From positions 1 to 24,788 of the forward strand of contig CAYHKY010000014.1 of assembly GCA_964357355.1 (NCBI GenBank): a stretch of 24,788 nucleotides of DNA, written 5' to 3'. The notes beneath the pieces are model-generated. The model ran no database searches and was not told the origin of the DNA. It saw nothing but the letters and a program-made list of their open reading frames with translations. This stretch comes from CAYHKY01 sp964357355. GTDB taxonomy: Bacteria > Patescibacteriota > Microgenomatia > UBA10105. The translations under genes were made by a program, and so were the position numbers. Every line of letters starts with the position of its first letter. The stretch's first letter is position 1. Positions 14,683 to 20,802 of the stretch are shown here, piece after piece.

Positions 14683-16152
14683 TTAAAATTTTGATGTCAA
14701 AAAATCCCTGCGCGAAAGTTGTGTTCGTTTCTGTTGATTATTTCTTTTTGAAAAACGGACTAGATAAGATTCAAATCCATCCAGTTCCCGGGCGACCCGC
14801 AGGTCGCTTGCCGCCTTGATATTGCCGGTATCGATAAAAGACTCACGGAGTACGCCAATCCTGGCGATGATGATATCTTTGACAAACAAAGACGGAAACG
14901 CCAGGCACAAAGCGGCTTCTGTCCACATATGGTAGGGGCTGATGCGGTTCATGATCGATACATCGGGATGTTTGAACCTACTGGACTCGTATTCACCCAT
15001 GATCGGTTGGCCGTCCGGAGTCATTAAACCGTGGTAATTGCCATAAACAGAATATTCGTCCTTGAGCATCAACAGCCGGTCACACATGACTTTCAGTTCA
15101 CTGTCTTCGTCAGATTTTATATGAGCCGGATAATGTTTCCAGTCAGTACCTACATTTCTGGCCCAGGCTTTTAAAGTAATAAAAGTATCCAGTATACTTT
15201 CATATACATTTCCGTAATTCTTATTTAAGAAATAATAAACTGCATCCGCAGCTGAAAAGAGTTCTCCATTTACTGCAAATTTAGTTTGAAAATACTCCAA
15301 GTTCGCTTTTAAAAGTTGACTGCCTTTTGCTTCCAACAGCTGCCTTTCTGTATCATTTAAATCCTTTAAACGGAAATAAGTTCCGTCAGGAGAAGTGGCA
15401 TCTCGGTAAATTGATGATACATCAAAGTTTGATCCGTCAGCTGAGAGCGTTTCTTGCAATCTCCTGGCAAACCCGCTCCCGGGTATACACATCCAATCAA
15501 TCCCGGGGAAGGGCTCTTGAGCTGCAATAAAAATTGCCCGTTGCTGCCAGTCTTCACCAAACACGATCTCGTTTTGCAGCTTTTCAGCGTTTTGATAGAG
15601 CTTTTCATAAAGTTCTTTTAAGGGTATAAGTTTTTCATATTCTTTTTGCTGCTTGGTACTGGCTTGATGATTTAGTACTAAACTATTCAAATGGGCATAA
15701 TGTTCAAAATCAAACTGGCTAAGCTTATAAATACTACCTACTCCAGCCGCGTCAAGACCTGCAACCAGTCTCGATTTTTTTACTGCATTGATGTACCAGT
15801 CTGAACTTTTACGTGATATTGGAAATTGAAAATATGCTTTATTTCCTGTATCTTTTTCATATTGAGCTACTGCCTGTGAAACTAATGCATCTAGCGGTTT
15901 TACTTCCGGGTTTTCCCCAAACTCAAGATTGTATGTTTGATACACTTGAGCAGCTTTGCCAATAAATTTTTTTTCCAGCCAAGATGCACCCAGATCAGTC
16001 AAAGATTCATTGCCGCCAAGTACGGCTGCGATAGTTCCCGGACGTCTGCTGGCAGCATACGCCAAACCTCCCAAGCCCATTGCATAAGCACTAATTTTTA
16101 TGAAATTTCTGCGGGATAATTTTATGGGTATTGACGGGTGAGTTTCAGACAT
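14683..16152 (-). CDS. Tat-exported protein of unknown function
   Basis: 489 aa. LSRRNFIKISAYAMGLGGLAYA at residues 12-33 is a classic twin-arginine signal (S-R-R-x-F-I-K) with an AxA-type site, so the protein is probably folded in the cytoplasm and then exported by Tat. The mature part is mainly helical, with acidic and aromatic residues. No HExxH or cofactor site is seen, and EHYAH near residue 155 does not fit one. The last residues read LSRRDFLTSKF, resembling the start of a second Tat signal (see findings). A TACTAT -10 box ends 5 nt before the ATG. It is transcribed away from the adjacent 16316-16627 gene but on the same strand, and ends beside the REP array. Confidence 0.8.
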   Translation of the reverse strand: MSETHPSIPIKLSRRNFIKISAYAMGLGGLAYAASRRPGTIAAVLGGNESLTDLGASWLEKKFIGKAAQVYQTYNLEFGENPEVKPLDALVSQAVAQYEKDTGNKAYFQFPISRKSSDWYINAVKKSRLVAGLDAAGVGSIYKLSQFDFEHYAHLNSLVLNHQASTKQQKEYEKLIPLKELYEKLYQNAEKLQNEIVFGEDWQQRAIFIAAQEPFPGIDWMCIPGSGFARRLQETLSADGSNFDVSSIYRDATSPDGTYFRLKDLNDTERQLLEAKGSQLLKANLEYFQTKFAVNGELFSAADAVYYFLNKNYGNVYESILDTFITLKAWARNVGTDWKHYPAHIKSDEDSELKVMCDRLLMLKDEYSVYGNYHGLMTPDGQPIMGEYESSRFKHPDVSIMNRISPYHMWTEAALCLAFPSLFVKDIIIARIGVLRESFIDTGNIKAASDLRVARELDGFESYLVRFSKRNNQQKRTQLSRRDFLTSKF

Positions 16153-16157
16153 TTCAG

Positions 16158-16163
16158 ATAGTA
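16158..16163 (-). promoter_or_regulatory. -10 box of the Tat-protein gene
   Basis: TACTAT on the minus strand, with a weak TTAGTA 17 nt upstream (16186-16181). Only 5 nt separate the box from the ATG, so transcription would start on the start codon. Confidence 0.5.
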
Positions 16164-16315
16164 TTTTACTACATAATTTTTACTAAAGGCATGAATTACG
16201 CAAAACATGGTCATTTTGAGGGTAAAGCCTGAAGAATCTAGCGAAGTGTTTTGAGACGCGCTTAAGCATAGTTTTGTAGATAATTTTGGAGAATTTAAGA
16301 GAGCTGAATAGAATA

Positions 16316-16627
16316 TTATATCCGGGCGGGTGGTGGGAGGATATCTGTGTCACTTAGGTCCGGTGGGATTGATTCTAATCTTACCAGCATTGGTTCCATT
16401 TTTAGATTATGTTCAGGGCAAACAGGCGTATATTGTCTGTTAATAACTACCTTAATAACGCTACGAAATTCCTCCTCAAATATTGCACTTGCTATAACCA
16501 TTACTATATTTCCTGGAAAGTCGGGAGCAGGCGCTGTCTGGTCACAATATGTCCTTTGCGATTCCCAACAGAAATACCCAGTAATCATATAAAATGTAAA
16601 TTTTTTAGGTTCCTGCTCTTTAGACAT
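16316..16627 (-). CDS. Small unknown protein with a possible Cys/His cluster
   Basis: 103 aa, not recognised. It appears soluble. The first third is aromatic (FTFYMITGYFCWESQRTYC). A well-formed amphipathic middle (GNIVMVIASAIFEEEFRSVI) is followed by TPVCPEHNLKMEPMLVRLE, where C-P-E-H with the earlier Cys residues could bind metal. The composition is protein-like and far better than the opposite-strand frames. The end ILPPPARI coincides with a G/C-rich stretch resembling 17383-17400. No Shine-Dalgarno is visible. Confidence 0.55.
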   Translation of the reverse strand: MSKEQEPKKFTFYMITGYFCWESQRTYCDQTAPAPDFPGNIVMVIASAIFEEEFRSVIKVVINRQYTPVCPEHNLKMEPMLVRLESIPPDLSDTDILPPPARI

Positions 16628-16682
16628 AAGGATATTGTTCTAGCAGGCCCGCATAATTTAACATATCCCGGATCGTCAAAGT

Positions 16683-16800
16683 TATCCCGATCCCGGATCG
16701 GTAGATCGTAGGTAGATCAGTAAATTTAATATCAAGATTCAGAGCTCGTAAATTTGCTTCATTTCCGGAATGTCCTGGCAGGATACTTGAGGACCGTCCC
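16683..16800 (+). repeat. 118-bp direct repeat, copy A (left of brnTA)
   Basis: It aligns without gaps to 17415-17532, with about 12 mismatches in 118 positions by eye. It begins TATCCCGATCCCGGATCGG, contains three GTAG tetranucleotides in GGTAGATCGTAGGTAGATC, and ends GAGGACCGTCCC. A further CCCGGATCGTC unit lies just upstream at 16667-16677. Confidence 0.9.
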
Positions 16801-16866
16801 CAAAGTCCCCAAAACCCGTCAAACCTGTTTGTAAAAAGTATGGTAAAATTGCCATATGGAATAATT

Positions 16867-17148
16867 ATGAAATCACGGTTTGAATGGGATGAAGAAAAAA
16901 ACAACGAAAATATTCGTAAACACGGTATTTCCTTTGCTGAAGCTCAATACGCGTTTTTAGATCCAAATAGAGTTATTGCTAAGGATTTAGAACATAGTCA
17001 AGTCGAGAACCGGTATTTTATTTTTGGTAAAGTGAAAGGAGGTGTACTTACAGTTCGGTTTACCTATCGAACCGGCAAAATCCGAATTATTGGTGCCGGT
17101 TTCTGGAGAAAAGGAAAAGTCTTTTATGAAACACAAAATCAAATATAG
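16867..17148 (+). CDS. brnT: BrnT toxin
   Basis: 93 aa from ATG 16867; ATG 16840 would add nine residues, but BrnT proteins normally begin right before the FEWD motif. KSRFEWDEEKNNENIRKHGI, then SFAEAQYAFLDP, DLEHSQVENRYFIFG and VRFTYRTGKIRII are all canonical. BrnT is a RelE-like ribonuclease that arrests translation. The usual ISAR segment after the last strand is replaced by IGAG, followed by RKGKVFYE, so activity may be altered. The brnA gene overlaps its 3' end by 23 nt. The pair lies between two copies of a long direct repeat. Confidence 0.9.
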   Translation: MKSRFEWDEEKNNENIRKHGISFAEAQYAFLDPNRVIAKDLEHSQVENRYFIFGKVKGGVLTVRFTYRTGKIRIIGAGFWRKGKVFYETQNQI

Positions 17149-17350
17149 CGACGAGCCAATTGCGGCAAAAGTTATCCATGATTTTCTACCAAAAGCTGAG
17201 GATTTAGTACTTAAGGAAAAACAAATCAAGGTGACACTTAAACTGCATCAAAAAAGCGTCAACTTTTTTAAGAAAGCAGCCAGGTTACATGGTGCTTCTT
17301 ATCAAGCTATGATACGTAGGTTGCTTGACTATTATGTTGCCCGACAGTAA
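17126..17350 (+). CDS. brnA: BrnA antitoxin
   Basis: 74 aa from ATG 17126, inside the end of brnT. The N-terminal KYSDEPIAAKVIHDFLPKAE is the toxin-binding part. IKVTLKLHQKSVNFFKKAARLH followed by ASYQAMIRRLLDYYV is the ribbon-helix-helix domain that binds the operator. An upstream in-frame extension to 17042 exists but lies wholly within brnT and has no start signal. The order toxin then antitoxin, and the short overlap, are typical. The second 118-bp repeat starts 64 nt after the stop. Confidence 0.88.
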   Translation: MKHKIKYSDEPIAAKVIHDFLPKAEDLVLKEKQIKVTLKLHQKSVNFFKKAARLHGASYQAMIRRLLDYYVARQ

Positions 17351-17414
17351 ATGGCGAGTAAAAAGTCTCAAGTGAAGACATAAATCCGGGCGGGGGGGTG
17401 AGCTGTCAAAAAGC

Positions 17415-17532
17415 TATCCCGATCCCGGATCGGTAGATCGTAGGTAGATCAGTAAATTTAATATCAGGATTCAGAGCTCGTAAATCTGCTTCATTTCCGG
17501 AGTGTCGCAACAGGCAATATGAGGATCGTCCC
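17415..17532 (+). repeat. 118-bp direct repeat, copy B (right of brnTA)
   Basis: Same orientation as 16683-16800. The first 52 positions are identical; divergence is concentrated in the last third (CAACAGGCAATATGAGGATC against CTGGCAGGATACTTGAGGAC). The spacing of the two copies makes brnTA a 732-bp repeat-to-repeat unit. Confidence 0.9.
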
Positions 17533-17561
17533 TGAAATTATCACAATTTGACAGTTATGTG

Positions 17562-17567
17562 TATAAT
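17562..17567 (+). promoter_or_regulatory. -10 box of the 510 aa gene
   Basis: Perfect TATAAT, 11 nt before the ATG. The TTGACA at 17548-17553 is too close (8 nt) to be its partner, so the -35 is unclear. The leader would be ~5 nt. Confidence 0.5.
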
Positions 17568-17578
17568 AGTAACCTATT

Positions 17579-19111
17579 ATGGGTTATTTAGGCGAGCGAG
17601 CAGCTTCATGGGCAGTAAAGCAAATAAATATCGACACGTCAGGATTGACATTTGACAGTCCTTATCCTTTTACACCGATATACTTACACTCAGGTAAACC
17701 TACACATATGACTATGTATGGTGGAATACCTGTACAGGTTGATGGTCCCCGCATGAGATCACCAATAAATAAGGATTGGGTGGATATCGATTTTAATTCT
17801 GTCTTTACTCCGTATGATGATCCCGCTAGGTTAGCGCATATAGGTCATGGTATTAATGCAGATTTACCTCATCTTAAGACCGACAAAGCCCGGCAAGCAG
17901 ATAGGTCAGCAAATGCACGCGAAGCAAGAGAATTTGGTAAAACTGCTGAAGCATTTGCGCAATATAAACCTTTGATTGAAGTAGCAGTTAAAGCCGGAGC
18001 CGTAGCCACTTTTGTCGCTACAGTTGCCAGACTATTTGTTCCACAAGGAGTACATGCACAGGACGCGACTCCGCCTCCGGATTTGCCAGATGCGGGACCG
18101 GTGATTGGAGTCGGTCAGACCCTGGAAACTACTATTTCTTGGAATGACTCTGAATTTTGTATGCAAGTGCAAAGAGATCCGCCAGATGATCCATATAATA
18201 ACCATCCAAAAGCAGGGACTCCAAATTATTTGCAGGTTACTTCGTGTGATGAAAGAAATGTGCATCCTGAATTAAATTCTCCTCGACACAGTGAATTCGA
18301 AGGATTTTGGGAAACTCTCACATTTGACGAATTGTTAGCAAAAGATCCTGAACTCGCTAAAAATGTGAAACTATTTTCCGACCTGGTGGCACTGACAATG
18401 CAAAAACTCGGTCTGGTTAAAACAGAGCATATAGTTGCATGCAGCAGTCAGGTACAGTCCGCGCTACTAAAATACCCGCCGCTTTACAAATTTGCGGCCG
18501 GTTTCGCTGCCGGTAGCGATGTCTGTGCAGAAAATGTGATACCTGTAAGGGATGATGGTAGCTGCAGGATCTATGCTAAAGATAATCCATTTGCCGGTCA
18601 GCCTAAACCTCTTCCTCCTGACAGGTTCATAAAAGCGGAAGTTGATGCGGGCAAAGTAAAACTGGAGATTGACCTCTCCTGCGGACCGGCAGCCAATGAT
18701 CCTGACAGGTTAAATCGGGACGAGATGCGGGATGTATTGGCGCCTGTGGTCGGTAAGGGACTTGATTGGGATCCGGCGCAGGAAAAAGCAGACCAGGTGA
18801 TTGATGATTTTGCAAAAAAAGTGGAGAGTGAAACCGGACTTAAGATGTTTGATGGAGAAGGAAGGCTGAATCTGGATCCAGAGGTCATTAAAATCCTGTC
18901 AGTACCTTTAGTAGTTGAGGATATGGTGTTTGACACCAACGGTGATGTGCCGGTTGATACGCCGGGATATGTTGAAGCGCTTGAAGAAGCTGCTGGTGCA
19001 GGAGCTGCAAAAGTAGTCCTTAACCCGAATTTACTGGCAAATTATGTCTGTTGGCCAGTACTGGCAGCTATGGCTGCTGGAGCACTCAAAATGATTTTCA
19101 ATCGAAAATAA
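17579..19111 (+). CDS. Unknown 510 aa envelope protein with internal and C-terminal membrane segments
   Basis: Not recognised. The first ~130 residues are polar and rich in Asp, His and Pro. A hydrophobic stretch at ~136-156 (VAVKAGAVATFVATVARLFV) is followed by VHAQDATPPPD, which resembles a signal-peptidase site placed unusually far in. The region after 160 has paired Cys residues (SEFCMQV, VTSCDER, IVACSS, DVCAEN, GSCRIY, DLSCGP), as expected outside the cell. The end (LLANYVCWPVLAAMAAGALKMIF-NRK) is a C-terminal membrane anchor. So it may be a two-anchor protein with an extracellular Cys domain and a cytoplasmic N-terminal domain. It starts 46 nt after the repeat that ends the brnTA unit, and is followed by the hairpin tract. 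Confidence 0.75.
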   Translation: MGYLGERAASWAVKQINIDTSGLTFDSPYPFTPIYLHSGKPTHMTMYGGIPVQVDGPRMRSPINKDWVDIDFNSVFTPYDDPARLAHIGHGINADLPHLKTDKARQADRSANAREAREFGKTAEAFAQYKPLIEVAVKAGAVATFVATVARLFVPQGVHAQDATPPPDLPDAGPVIGVGQTLETTISWNDSEFCMQVQRDPPDDPYNNHPKAGTPNYLQVTSCDERNVHPELNSPRHSEFEGFWETLTFDELLAKDPELAKNVKLFSDLVALTMQKLGLVKTEHIVACSSQVQSALLKYPPLYKFAAGFAAGSDVCAENVIPVRDDGSCRIYAKDNPFAGQPKPLPPDRFIKAEVDAGKVKLEIDLSCGPAANDPDRLNRDEMRDVLAPVVGKGLDWDPAQEKADQVIDDFAKKVESETGLKMFDGEGRLNLDPEVIKILSVPLVVEDMVFDTNGDVPVDTPGYVEALEEAAGAGAAKVVLNPNLLANYVCWPVLAAMAAGALKMIFNRK

Positions 19112-19188
19112 AGAATTAAGTTTCAGCTGTTCTTAGTTTAACTGAAAGTAAGTCATTGCTTCACTCTTTACTACTGTGTAAACAAAAA

Positions 19189-19269
19189 CCCTCTCTACTT
19201 TCAAAAACCAACTCAACTGGCATCGATGCTGTATGCATCAGTTGAGGGTGGTTTTTGATTTGGAGAGGG
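19189..19269. other. Large multi-stem hairpin, possible bidirectional terminator or structured RNA
   Basis: Three stacked perfect stems: CCCTCTC/GAGAGGG (19189-19195, 19263-19269), CAAAAACCA/TGGTTTTTG (19202-19210, 19249-19257) and CTCAACTG/CAGTTGAG (19212-19219, 19239-19246). They enclose a loop that itself contains GCATCGATGC. The T-run lies inside the stem on both strands, so it could end transcription in either direction. Confidence 0.65.
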
Positions 19270-19280
19270 CTGCACTTTTT

Positions 19281-19399
19281 GGCTCTGGGGGGAGCCGGCT
19301 GCCATGGGGCAGCGTATTTTTACACGCTTTTGAGGCGTGTATTTTTTTGACTTTTAACGGAGTCTTCCGTCGGCTTTTCAGCCGCCTCCCAAGGGGGAG
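19281..19399. other. Tandem array of six perfect hairpins
   Basis: Stems: GGCTC/GAGCC (19281-19296), GCTGCC/GGCAGC (19298-19313), TACACGC/GCGTGTA (19321-19341), ACGGA/TCCGT (19357-19370), CGGCT/AGCCG (19371-19384) and CTCCC/GGGAG (19386-19399). The last three, and the first two, are separated by only 0-1 bases. Stem sequences are unrelated, so it is not a simple repeat. Confidence 0.8.
19321..19348 (+). terminator. Intrinsic terminator after the 510 aa gene
   Basis: Perfect 7-bp stem TACACGC/GCGTGTA with loop TTTTGAG, followed by seven T residues (19342-19348). It is the third hairpin of the array. Confidence 0.75.
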
Positions 19400-19400
19400 T

Positions 19401-19589
19401 TTAAAATATTTGGATGCCGCCGCACATGGATGCGACAGCTAATCCTGCACAGACGATCAGTAAAATGATCGTCCCCAGGATTTCTAGCGGCCCTGCTGTG
19501 GGGCCACCAGATTCTTTCGTTTCCGGAGCACTGTTTCCTTCATAGTGCTCCGAAATAGTAAGACCCTGATAAGGGTCTTCTTCGTCCAT
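19401..19589 (-). CDS. Small acidic single-span membrane protein
   Basis: 62 aa, not recognised. An acidic, Gly/Pro-rich N-terminus (MDEEDPYQGLTISEHYEG) is followed by one membrane helix (LEILGTIILLIVCAGLAVASM) and a short tail, so the N-terminus is probably outside. AAGGAG lies 4 nt before the ATG. A second site, AAGGAGGT, lies upstream within a hairpin and precedes an out-of-frame ATG at 19637-19635 that would give a 49-codon overlapping frame; the 62 aa frame is the better protein. At least four perfect hairpins fall in or next to the coding region: 19452-19473, 19489-19505, 19524-19552 and 19561-19578. So the DNA is under some structural constraint besides coding. Confidence 0.6.
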   Translation of the reverse strand: MDEEDPYQGLTISEHYEGNSAPETKESGGPTAGPLEILGTIILLIVCAGLAVASMCGGIQIF

Positions 19590-19623
19590 TTTTCTCCTTT
19601 CTGCCTGTCCGGATGCAAGGCAG

Positions 19624-19657
19624 ATGGGGTCCCCATGGGTTTTTACCTCCTTGGTAA
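19624..19657 (-). promoter_or_regulatory. Hairpins around a Shine-Dalgarno site
   Basis: ATGGGG-T-CCCCAT (19624-19636) and TTACC-TCCTT-GGTAA (19643-19657, plus strand) are both perfect. On the minus strand the second puts AAGGA in its loop, so the strong AAGGAGGT is partly paired. This could control translation of the frames behind it. Confidence 0.4.
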
Positions 19658-19699
19658 GCGGGGAGAAAACCGGAAATCAGGGCATAAAACCAGACCTCA

Positions 19700-19722
19700 C
19701 CCTCTCCTTAGATAGGAGAGGG
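19700..19722. other. Perfect 9-bp hairpin
   Basis: CCCTCTCCT and AGGAGAGGG with loop TAGAT. There is no T-run on either strand, so it is not a standard terminator. It continues the hairpin-rich tract. The surrounding 19660-19890 holds no gene I can support. Confidence 0.6.
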
Positions 19723-19890
19723 GATTATACCCTCAGTTCCGGCTTCCCTTTTCCAAGGAAAGCATTTTCCGCAACCTGTCAAAGTGCGTTTTGACTTGGC
19801 TCAGTTTGAAACCGTGCAAGTATAAATTCCAGTTAAATTGAGCTAAGTCTTTTAACAGGACTACAAAAGTAAGCGAAGCTTTATCGCTGT

Positions 19891-19946
19891 TTTATAGGCC
19901 TATAAAGGAGGATTATATGGGGAAATTTGTTATAAATCAACTATAG
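19891..19946 (+). other. Palindrome, strong Shine-Dalgarno and nine-codon frame
   Basis: A perfect 16-bp palindrome TTTATAGGCCTATAAA (19891-19906) leads into AAAGGAGG (19904-19911). ATG 19917 then opens MGKFVINQL and stops at 19946. The start MGKFVI is common in DUF1508 proteins, so this may be a truncated remnant; a leader peptide is the alternative. The function is unknown. Confidence 0.35.
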
Positions 19947-20002
19947 GTCTTAAACGTATGCGAATGGAGGGGAGTATTCCTGCCTAACTAGTAGACAGGC
20001 GG

Positions 20003-20401
20003 TTAGGGATCGGTAGGTGTATCTATATGAGTCGAAGCTGTCTCAATCAACTGCTTAACCGTATCCACAAAGGCCTTTGCAGTTTGATAACATTTAAGAG
20101 CAGTAATCTCGTCATATTTATGAGTAGTGAGGTTACGAACTTCATGAAATTTGAACCAAACAAGAGGGTCGTGAATCAAACCCAATCTTGCTGCATATCG
20201 AAATGTATTTTTAGGTCCGTATGCATTAATATCATTATCTTTCAAAATCGCATTCATTAGTTTCCAGGCAAGTTCAAATGTAAATTCGAAACGCTGGATT
20301 GTTGCATCACGGTTCAGTTCAGTTTCCGGAGCTTCAGATGCTTCCTGTAATTTCAGTGTGGCTTTCCGCAAATCTATAAGTAGAGACTGGATTCTGGTCA
20401 T
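20003..20401 (-). CDS. HEPN-domain toxin, HI0074/HepT-like nucleotidyltransferase partner
   Basis: 132 aa, helical. RFEFTFELAWKLMNAILKDN and the GPKNTFRYAARLGLI segment are typical of the HI0074 (nucleotidyltransferase substrate-binding) family. EVRNLTTHKYDE contains R89-x4-H94-x-Y96, the RX4HXY motif of HepT toxins that act as ribonucleases. In the known HepT-MntA systems the MNT partner AMPylates the Tyr of this motif and silences the toxin. Both motifs are intact here. The ATG lies 2 nt after the stop of the MNT gene, so they form one operon. The 3' end lies near the hairpin tract. Confidence 0.9.
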   Translation of the reverse strand: MTRIQSLLIDLRKATLKLQEASEAPETELNRDATIQRFEFTFELAWKLMNAILKDNDINAYGPKNTFRYAARLGLIHDPLVWFKFHEVRNLTTHKYDEITALKCYQTAKAFVDTVKQLIETASTHIDTPTDP

Positions 20402-20403
20402 GG

Positions 20404-20694
20404 TCAGTTAAGATTTTGAATATTGGCTTTTGCCACCTGTTTGAATTTATCGCTCACCTGGCTAAAGTCTACTACATCAACCAGATACGGTATGTCAGAA
20501 TTTTCAAACGCATCCAGGATATCAAAATACGCCTCTGCCGGAAGTTGTTGATTTCCCTCAATACCTATATCTATATCACTGAATTTTTGAGCAGAATTGT
20601 CAGCCCGGGAACCAAAAATAAATGCCCGATATTGAGTTTGGTCCAGGTATTTAAAAAGGATTTTTTTAACTTCCGAGAGTGTATTTTGATCCAT
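20404..20694 (-). CDS. MNT-type nucleotidyltransferase antitoxin, MntA/HI0073-like
   Basis: 96 aa. FIFGSRADNSAQKFSDIDIG contains G28-S29-x10-D40-x-D42, the exact GSX10DXD signature of minimal nucleotidyltransferases, which use ATP to adenylylate a target. A third acidic residue is likely in YLVDVVDFS. The length is usual for the family. With the HEPN gene it makes a type VII toxin-antitoxin module. TATAAA (20707-20702, minus strand) ends 7 nt before the ATG, so the mRNA should be leaderless. Confidence 0.92.
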   Translation of the reverse strand: MDQNTLSEVKKILFKYLDQTQYRAFIFGSRADNSAQKFSDIDIGIEGNQQLPAEAYFDILDAFENSDIPYLVDVVDFSQVSDKFKQVAKANIQNLN

Positions 20695-20701
20695 ATGTAT
20701 G

Positions 20702-20707
20702 TTTATA
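20702..20707 (-). promoter_or_regulatory. -10 box of the HEPN/MNT operon
   Basis: TATAAA on the minus strand, 7 nt from the ATG; the -35 is poor. A second TATAAA lies 9 nt further upstream. Confidence 0.45.
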
Positions 20708-20802
20708 TTTTATACTATTCAAAATGTTTCTGCCATATAGGAGACGGTCCTCGAATTGCTTGATAGGAAGCGCTATAGAAGCAGGTCTTTTTCTGGATCA
20801 TC

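Noticed and set aside
14577..14819. 80-codon plus-strand frame
   Set aside because: Mostly antisense to the end of the Tat-protein gene and low-quality composition.
16347..16711. Plus-strand frames of 81 and 100 codons
   Set aside because: They overlap the more protein-like minus-strand gene at 16316-16627 and lack start signals.
19189..19399. tRNA, SRP RNA or tmRNA
   Set aside because: Stem arrangement lacks a T-arm, anticodon arm, SRP domain IV motif or tag frame; no match to these known RNAs by eye.
19233..19442. 69-codon plus-strand frame
   Set aside because: Runs through the hairpin array; composition is dictated by the stems.
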